From contig NZ_JAHCDA010000005.1 of the NCBI RefSeq assembly GCF_018413645.1, positions 124,001 to 188,000 on the forward strand: a DNA stretch of 64,000 bases, in the 5' to 3' direction. Below, piece by piece: positions 58,548 to 64,000 of the stretch (the stretch's first letter is position 1; each line of letters starts with the position of its first letter). This DNA comes from Roseococcus pinisoli. Lineage in GTDB: Bacteria; Pseudomonadota; Alphaproteobacteria; Acetobacterales; Acetobacteraceae. The notes under the pieces are model-generated. The model was given only the letters and a program-made list of their open reading frames with translations, searched no databases and was not told where the DNA came from. The position numbers and the translations under genes were made by a program.

Positions 58548-59674
58548 GGGCCACCTCCCCACGCCCCATCGCGATCGCGGCCGGCGGCACGGGCGGGCAT
58601 CTCTTCCCCGCCGAGGCCCTGGCGGCCGAGCTTTCGGCGCGCGGCGAGCGCATCGTGCTCTTCACCGACGCCCGCTCTGCGGCCTTCGATAGCCCGGCCT
58701 TCGCCAATGCCGAGCGCTTCGTGCTGCGCGGCGAGGGCGTCGCGGGCCGGAACCTGATGCGCGCGGCGAAGGGGGCGATGAAGCTTGCTTCCGGCACCGT
58801 CACCGCGCGCGGGCTGCTGAAGCGCCTGGATGCCGCGGCGGTGGTGGGCTTCGGCGGCTATCCGGCGATCCCGCCGGCCCTGGCCGCGCTGACCCTGGGC
58901 AAGGACCGCCCGGCCGTCATCCTGCACGAGCAGAATGCCGTGCTGGGCCGCGCCAACCGAGCCCTCGCGCCCCGCGCCGACCTGCTGGCCCTCGCCTATG
59001 CCGAGACGACCAAGGTTCCGCCGAAGGCGAAGACCCAGGTGGTCGGCAACCCCGTCCGCCCGGCGCTCGCCGCCCTGGCCGGCGCCGGCTATCCCTCGCC
59101 CGACGGCGCGCTGCGCCTGCTCGTGACCGGCGGCTCGCTCGGCGCGCGCGTCTTCGCCGACCTGGTGCCGCCGGCCATCGCCGGCCTGCCCGAGGCGCTC
59201 CGCTCGCGCCTCGTCGTGGCGCAGCAGTGCCGGGTGGAGGATCTGGAGCGGGTCCGCGCCGCCTATGCCGGCACCGGCATCCCGGTCGAGCTCTCGCCCT
59301 TCTTCCCGGACATCGCGCGCCGGCTGGCCAATGCCCATCTGGTCATCGCGCGTTCCGGCGCCTCCACCGTCGCCGAGATCGCCTGCGCGGGCCGGCCTTC
59401 CCTGCTGCTGCCCCTGCCGTCGGCCATCGACAACCACCAGTTCGCCAATGCCCGGGCGCTGGCCGAGGCGGGCGCCGCGCTGATCCTCCCGCAGGGGAGC
59501 ACCACCCCCGCCCGGCTGGCCGAATTGCTGGTAGAATTCCTGGGCTCGCCGGAAAGGCTTGCCGAAGCGGCCCGGGCTGCGGCATCCCTGGCTCGTCCTC
59601 AGGCGGCGCGGGATCTCGCCGATCTCGTCCTCGCCCTCGCCCACCGGACCCTTTTGCTTCAGGAATCACGCTGA
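58544..59674 (+). CDS. murG: UDP-GlcNAc:lipid I N-acetylglucosaminyltransferase MurG
   Basis: 376 residues. Makes lipid II on the inner face of the membrane. Seen: [21 protein letters not shown] (first GGxGGH loop), [17 protein letters not shown], the [12 protein letters not shown] acceptor-side segment, [15 protein letters not shown] and [40 protein letters not shown] in the UDP-GlcNAc domain. Starts inside the ftsW stop (ATGA) and its stop overlaps the murC ATG. Confidence 0.96.
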   Translation: MRATSPRPIAIAAGGTGGHLFPAEALAAELSARGERIVLFTDARSAAFDSPAFANAERFVLRGEGVAGRNLMRAAKGAMKLASGTVTARGLLKRLDAAAVVGFGGYPAIPPALAALTLGKDRPAVILHEQNAVLGRANRALAPRADLLALAYAETTKVPPKAKTQVVGNPVRPALAALAGAGYPSPDGALRLLVTGGSLGARVFADLVPPAIAGLPEALRSRLVVAQQCRVEDLERVRAAYAGTGIPVELSPFFPDIARRLANAHLVIARSGASTVAEIACAGRPSLLLPLPSAIDNHQFANARALAEAGAALILPQGSTTPARLAELLVEFLGSPERLAEAARAAASLARPQAARDLADLVLALAHRTLLLQESR

Positions 59675-61128
59675 TGCGCGCGCTGCCGCTCTCGATCGGG
59701 ACCATTCATTTCGTCGGCATAGGTGGCATCGGCATGTCCGGCATCGCGGAGGTGCTGCACAATCTGGGCTATGCGGTGCAGGGCAGCGATCTCTCGGAGA
59801 GCGCGAATGTCGCCCGGCTGCGCGAGGCCGGGATTCCCGTCCATGTCGGCCATGCCGCGGAAAACCTGGGCGCGGCCCAGGTCGTCGTGGTCAGCACGGC
59901 CGTGAAGCGCGACAATCCGGAGGTGCAGGCCGCCCGCGCCCGGCTGCTGCCGGTCGTCCGCCGCGCCGAGATGCTGGCCGAGCTCATGCGCCTCAAATGG
60001 GGCATCGCCGTCGGCGGCACCCACGGCAAGACCACGACCACCAGCCTCATCGCCTGCGTGCTCGAGCAGGCGCGGCTCGATCCCACGGTCATCAACGGCG
60101 GCATCATCAACGCCTATGGCTCGAACACGCGCATGGGCACCGGCGAGTGGATGGTGGTCGAGGCCGACGAGAGCGACGGCAGCTTCCTCCGCCTTCCCGC
60201 GACCGTCGCCGTCGTCACCAACATGGATCCGGAGCACCTCGATCACTGGGGCACCGAGGAGGCCATGAAGGAGGGCTACGCCCAGTTCGTCGGCAATATC
60301 CCCTTCTACGGCTTCGCGGTCCTCTGCGCCGACCACCCGAACGTGCAGCAGATGATCCCGAAGCTGGATCGCCGCCTCGTCACCTACGGCTTCTCGCCGC
60401 AGGCGGACGTGCGGGCCGAAAAGCTGCTGACCAACCGGATGGGCGCGAGCTTCGAGGTCACGGTGCAGGACCGCACCACGGGCCGCCAGCGCACGCTGCA
60501 GCCCTTCCGCCTGCCCATGCTCGGCCAGCACAATGTCCAGAACGCGCTGGCGGCCATCGCCGTCGGCGTCGAGATGGACGTGCCGGAGGATGTGATCCGC
60601 GCCGCGCTGGCCGGGTTCAAGGGCGTGAAGCGCCGCTTCACCCGCGTGGGCGAGACGGGCGGCATCACCATCATCGACGATTACGGCCACCACCCGGTGG
60701 AGATCGCGGCCGTGCTGAAGGCCGCCCGCCAGGCCGGCGCGCGCGACGTCATCGCCGTCGTGCAGCCGCACCGCTATTCGCGACTGGAGCAGCTCTTCGG
60801 CGATTTCTGCGCCTGCATGAACGATGCCGGCACGGTGATCGTGGCCGATGTCTACGCCGCCGGCGAAGCGCCGATCGAGGGCATGGACAAGGACGCGCTG
60901 GTGGACGGGCTGCGCGCCCGCGGCCATCGCAGCGTCGTGCCCCTGCCCGAGCCATCCAGCCTGCCCGAGATGATCAACGCCATGGCCAAGCCCGGCGACT
61001 ACGTGATCTGCCTCGGCGCCGGCAACATCACCGCCTGGGCCCAGGCGCTGCCCGAACAGCTCGCGGCCCTCCAGGCCCAGGGCGGCGGCCAGAACGCGGC
61101 GCGCGTGACGCCGCTTCGCCGGGCATGA
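59674..61128 (+). CDS. murC: UDP-MurNAc:L-alanine ligase MurC
   Basis: 484 residues. Adds the first L-alanine to UDP-MurNAc. Seen: [50 protein letters not shown] (the MurC GTHGKTTT loop), [52 protein letters not shown] and [18 protein letters not shown] 59674 shares its first base with the murG stop (CTGATG); longer readings are in murG. Confidence 0.96.
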   Translation: MRALPLSIGTIHFVGIGGIGMSGIAEVLHNLGYAVQGSDLSESANVARLREAGIPVHVGHAAENLGAAQVVVVSTAVKRDNPEVQAARARLLPVVRRAEMLAELMRLKWGIAVGGTHGKTTTTSLIACVLEQARLDPTVINGGIINAYGSNTRMGTGEWMVVEADESDGSFLRLPATVAVVTNMDPEHLDHWGTEEAMKEGYAQFVGNIPFYGFAVLCADHPNVQQMIPKLDRRLVTYGFSPQADVRAEKLLTNRMGASFEVTVQDRTTGRQRTLQPFRLPMLGQHNVQNALAAIAVGVEMDVPEDVIRAALAGFKGVKRRFTRVGETGGITIIDDYGHHPVEIAAVLKAARQAGARDVIAVVQPHRYSRLEQLFGDFCACMNDAGTVIVADVYAAGEAPIEGMDKDALVDGLRARGHRSVVPLPEPSSLPEMINAMAKPGDYVICLGAGNITAWAQALPEQLAALQAQGGGQNAARVTPLRRA

Positions 61129-62033
61129 GCATGCGCGCCGCCACGCCCCATCGGATGCCGGTCCTGCGTGGACGGGTGGAGGCGGGCGCCAGCCTCGCGC
61201 CCTTCACCTGGTTCCGCGTGGGCGGCCCGGCGGAGTGGCTCGCGCGCCCGGCCGATACCGAGGACCTGCTCTCCCTTCTGGCGGCGCTCGATCCGGAGAC
61301 GCCGCTGACGGTGCTGGGCGCGGCCTCCAACCTCATCATCCGTGACGGCGGCCTGCCCGGCGTCACGCTGCGGCTGCCCGCGCGCGGCTTCGGCGGCATC
61401 GCCGTCGAGGCCGATGGCATCGTCGCCGGCGCGGCCGCGCTGGACGCGACGGTCGCCGAGCATGCGGCTGCCGCTGGCCTCGCCGGGCTGGAGTTCCTGT
61501 CGGGCATCCCCGGCAGCATCGGCGGCGCCCTGGCCATGAATGCCGGCGCCTATGGCCGCGAGATCGTCGATGTCCTGGACTGGGCCGAGGTGGCGACGCC
61601 CGACGGCCTCCTCCGCCTCGACGCCGCGGGCCTGCAGCTCGCCTATCGCCACGCCGCGCTGCCGCCGCGCGGGATCGTCACCCGCGCCCGCCTGCGCGCG
61701 GCGCCCGGCGAGGCCGCCGCCATCGCGGCCCGCATGGCCGAGATCAAGGCCTCCCGCGAGGCCACCCAGCCCGTCCGGGCGCGGACCGGGGGCAGCACCT
61801 TCCGCAACCCGCCGGGCCAGAAGGCCTGGGCGCTGATCGACGCCGCGGGCTGCCGGGGCCTGCGCCTCGGCGGGGCGCAGGTCAGCGAGAAGCACACCAA
61901 CTTCCTCCTCAACACCGGCGGCGCCACGGCCGCCGATCTCGAATCCCTGGGCGAGCAGGTCCGCGCCCGCGTGCTGGAGCACGCCGGCATCGACCTGCAC
62001 TGGGAAATCAAGCGCATCGGAGTTCCGGCATGA
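61125..62033 (+). CDS. murB: UDP-N-acetylenolpyruvoylglucosamine reductase MurB
   Basis: 302 residues. FAD enzyme reducing the enolpyruvyl group with NADPH. Seen: [126 protein letters not shown]. Type IIa-like (no extra loop). ATG 61125 in the murC stop. Confidence 0.96.
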   Translation: MSMRAATPHRMPVLRGRVEAGASLAPFTWFRVGGPAEWLARPADTEDLLSLLAALDPETPLTVLGAASNLIIRDGGLPGVTLRLPARGFGGIAVEADGIVAGAAALDATVAEHAAAAGLAGLEFLSGIPGSIGGALAMNAGAYGREIVDVLDWAEVATPDGLLRLDAAGLQLAYRHAALPPRGIVTRARLRAAPGEAAAIAARMAEIKASREATQPVRARTGGSTFRNPPGQKAWALIDAAGCRGLRLGGAQVSEKHTNFLLNTGGATAADLESLGEQVRARVLEHAGIDLHWEIKRIGVPA

Positions 62034-62989
62034 ACGCTTTCACCCCGATCAGCCGCGACCCGAAGGAGACCCATGTCGCGGTCCTGCTCGGCGGCATCTC
62101 GGCCGAGCGCGAGGTCAGCCTCACCAGCGGCGGCAAGGTCGTCGAGGCGCTGCGGCAGGTGGGCTACCAGGTGACGGCCATCGATGTCGGCCCGGACCTG
62201 ACGGCGACCATCTCCGCGCTGCGCACAGCGGCGCCGGACGTCGTCTTCAACGCGCTGCACGGCCGTTTCGGCGAGGATGGCTGCATCCAGGGCGTGCTGG
62301 ACTGGATGGGCCTGCCCTACACGCATTCGGGCCTGCGCGCCTCGGCGCTGGCGATGGACAAGGTGGCCGCCAAGGCCGTGTTCCGTGCCGCCGGCCTGCC
62401 CGTGGCCCCCAGCAAGATCGTCGACATGGACGAGCTGGAGGCCGAGGACCCGCTGCCCCGCCCCTTCGTGGTGAAGCCCATCAACGAGGGCTCCTCCGTC
62501 GGCGTCCATATCCTGCGTTCGGGCGACAACCGTCGCGCCGAGATCGCGCGCGGCTGGAAGTTCGGCAAGCAGGCCCTCGTCGAGGAATTCATCCCGGGGC
62601 GCGAGATCACGGTGGGCGTCATGGGCACCCAGGCCCTGGCCGTGACGGACATCCTGGCCGATGCCGGCGAGTTCTACGACTACGACTCCAAATACGCGGA
62701 GGGCGGCTCGCGCCACGTCATCCCGGCCGAGATCGATGCCACGGTCTATGCCAAGGCCATGGAGGTCGCGGTCGCGGCGCATCAGGCGCTGGGCTGCCGG
62801 GGCGCCACGCGCTCTGACTTCCGCTACGACGACACAGCGGGCGAGCCGGGCCGGCTCGTCCTGCTCGAGGTGAACACGCAGCCCGGCCTGACGCCGACCT
62901 CGCTCCTGCCGGAGCAGGCCGCGCATCAGGGCATCGGCTTCCCCGCGCTTTGCGCCTGGATGGTGGAGCAGGCGAGCCATGGCCCTTAA
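62030..62989 (+). CDS. ddl: D-alanine:D-alanine ligase
   Basis: 319 residues. ATP-grasp ligase making D-Ala-D-Ala for MurF. Seen: [98 protein letters not shown] and [19 protein letters not shown] with the metal ligands. Starts in the murB stop and overlaps ftsQ by 11 bp. Confidence 0.96.
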   Translation: MNAFTPISRDPKETHVAVLLGGISAEREVSLTSGGKVVEALRQVGYQVTAIDVGPDLTATISALRTAAPDVVFNALHGRFGEDGCIQGVLDWMGLPYTHSGLRASALAMDKVAAKAVFRAAGLPVAPSKIVDMDELEAEDPLPRPFVVKPINEGSSVGVHILRSGDNRRAEIARGWKFGKQALVEEFIPGREITVGVMGTQALAVTDILADAGEFYDYDSKYAEGGSRHVIPAEIDATVYAKAMEVAVAAHQALGCRGATRSDFRYDDTAGEPGRLVLLEVNTQPGLTPTSLLPEQAAHQGIGFPALCAWMVEQASHGP

Positions 62990-63869
62990 ATCCTCAAGGG
63001 ACTCCCGCGGACGCAATGCTGCCTCCAAGCCGCCGAAGCGGCCTTCCGCCACGCGGCTGTGGTTCAAGCGCTGGCGCAACTGGCTGCGTGGCGTGGGCCT
63101 CGTCTCGCTGGCCATGGGCGGCGCCGGCGCCCTGGCGATCGGCGTCGTCGCGCTCGATCCCGCCGCGCGGCTGCATGATGCGGCGACGAGCCTGGCCAGC
63201 CTCGGCCGCGGCCCCGGCTTCTCGATCCAGGAGATCCGCATCGAGGGCCGCGAATTCTCGCCCCGCGAGGCGCTGCTGACCGCCATCGCCACCACGCCCG
63301 GCGAGCCCATCCTCGACTTCGATCCGGCCGCCGCGAAGGAAAGGCTGGAGCGCATCGCCTGGGTGGAGCACGCCCATGTGGAGCGCCGCCTGCCAGGCAC
63401 GATCCTGATCCGCCTCGTCGAGCGCCGCGCCTTTGCCGTCTGGCAGAAGGACCGCCAGTTCGCTCTGATCGACCGCGAGGGGCGCGTCATGGCCACCGAG
63501 CAGCTCCAGGCCTTCGGCCCGCTGCCGCTGGTCGTCGGCGCCGGGGCGGAGCGCGCCGCGGCCGCCATGATCGACCTGCTGCGCAGCGCGCCCGAGATCG
63601 CCGACCGCGTCCAGGCCATCGTCCGCGTCTCGGAGCGCCGCTGGAACCTCCGGCTGCAGAACGGCGCCGACGTGATGCTGCCCGAGGGCCATGAGGAGGC
63701 GGCCATCACCCGCCTCGCCGAGCTCCAGGCGCGCGACAAGCTGCTGGACCGGCCGCTCGCCGCGCTGGACATGCGCCTGCCCGATCGCCTGGTGGTGCGC
63801 CTGCAGCCCCCGGCCGCGCCTTCGGCAACGCCCGCCGCCGCCACCCCTGCCCGGAGCCAGCGTGGATGA
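62979..63869 (+). CDS. ftsQ: Cell division protein FtsQ
   Basis: 296 residues. Bitopic divisome protein. Basic N-terminus (SRDSRGRNAASKPPKRPSATRLWFKRWRNWLR), membrane helix GVGLVSLAMGGAGALAIGVVAL, then POTRA domain (FSIQEIRIEGREFSPREALLTAIATTPGEPILDFDPAAAKERLERIAWVEHAHVERRLPGTILIRLVERRAFAVWQ in parts) and a beta domain. The C-terminal Ala/Pro tail is short. ATG 62979 overlaps ddl by 11 bp. Confidence 0.93.
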   Translation: MALKSSRDSRGRNAASKPPKRPSATRLWFKRWRNWLRGVGLVSLAMGGAGALAIGVVALDPAARLHDAATSLASLGRGPGFSIQEIRIEGREFSPREALLTAIATTPGEPILDFDPAAAKERLERIAWVEHAHVERRLPGTILIRLVERRAFAVWQKDRQFALIDREGRVMATEQLQAFGPLPLVVGAGAERAAAAMIDLLRSAPEIADRVQAIVRVSERRWNLRLQNGADVMLPEGHEEAAITRLAELQARDKLLDRPLAALDMRLPDRLVVRLQPPAAPSATPAAATPARSQRG

Positions 63870-64000
63870 ACGAGCTCGTTCGCTATTCCCCCCCGCAGAC
63901 CGACCTGCCGACGCGCGGCATCCGGCTCGGCCGGGCCCGTTCCGGCACCTTCGGGGTGCTGGACATCGGCTCGACCAAGGTCGTCTGCCTGATCGCCCGC
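63866..64000 (+). CDS. ftsA: FtsA, N-terminal fragment (runs off the window)
   Basis: The first 45 codons are visible; the gene continues past base 64000. Begins at ATG 63866 overlapping the ftsQ stop (ATGA), with GGAG at 63852-63855. After a basic N-terminus (RGIRLGRARSG) the actin-fold phosphate-1 motif appears: FGVLDIGSTKVVCLIAR, diagnostic of FtsA, the membrane tether of FtsZ. ftsZ should follow. Confidence 0.9.
   Translation, partial: MNELVRYSPPQTDLPTRGIRLGRARSGTFGVLDIGSTKVVCLIAR

Overview
The window is 64 kb of GC-rich, densely packed bacterial chromosome. Codon use, a type-A RNase P RNA, sdhCDAB order, EgtB/EgtD, 5-oxoprolinase-type hydantoinase, Bug-type receptors, DUF1489 and a complete alphaproteobacterial-style dcw cluster all point to an alphaproteobacterium. 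Acetobacteraceae (Roseomonas-like) or another Rhodospirillales is the best inference, but it cannot be proven from sequence alone. No tRNA, rRNA, insertion sequence, phage or CRISPR array was seen.

Layout. 0.1-2.6 kb: dihydroorotase, group III truncated haemoglobin and 5-formyl-THF cyclo-ligase, overlapping. 2.6-3.7 kb: an orphan sulfonate/nitrate-type binding protein behind an unusually AT-rich promoter with a perfect 21-bp palindrome. 3.7-7.6 kb: a small lipoprotein on the minus strand, then the envelope/ribosome set yfgM-like, bamB, der. 7.7-12.0 kb: a PEP mutase/isocitrate lyase-like enzyme, then an acyl-CoA operon (3-oxoacid CoA-transferase A and B, acyl-CoA dehydrogenase, enoyl-CoA hydratase). 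12.4-18.2 kb: a DUF427 protein, ergothioneine genes egtB-egtD, and, convergent to them, a four-gene OpuC/OsmF-type ABC transporter. 18.4-24.8 kb: one 2128-residue autotransporter with many beta-strand repeats. 25.4-31.4 kb: LysR regulator divergent from a degenerate dienelactone hydrolase-like exported protein and a TauE/SafE permease, a second acyl-CoA dehydrogenase, an amidase and two small proteins. 31.5-37.3 kb: a DUF3052 protein behind a Bug-type receptor, divergent from sdhCDAB, then DUF1489. 37.3-45.3 kb (minus): M20 dipeptidase, AsmA-family protein, fused HyuA/HyuB. 45.3-46.8 kb: J-domain/TerB co-chaperone and an AmpD-like amidase. 46.9-47.3 kb: rnpB (minus). 47.7-64 kb: mraZ, rsmH, ftsL, ftsI, murE, murF, mraY, murD, ftsW, murG, murC, murB, ddl, ftsQ and the start of ftsA, nearly all overlapping by a few bases.

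The dcw genes form one peptidoglycan-precursor and divisome transcription unit. It is probably expressed from a promoter just upstream of the roughly 300-nt mraZ leader, which is rich in competing hairpins. sdhCDAB is the respiratory complex II operon and has a Fur-like palindrome in its upstream region. The most interesting points are: (1) the OpuC-like transporter abutting egtBD, a candidate ergothioneine (or betaine) uptake system; (2) the mraZ leader with two identical segments competing for one complement; (3) FtsL and FtsI both carrying long Ala/Pro-rich periplasmic tails; (4) a hydrolase-fold protein that has lost its nucleophile and histidine; (5) a DUF3052 gene whose conserved N-terminus is readable only from a non-canonical start coupled to the upstream stop. 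Where two starts were possible the choice is stated in the entry.
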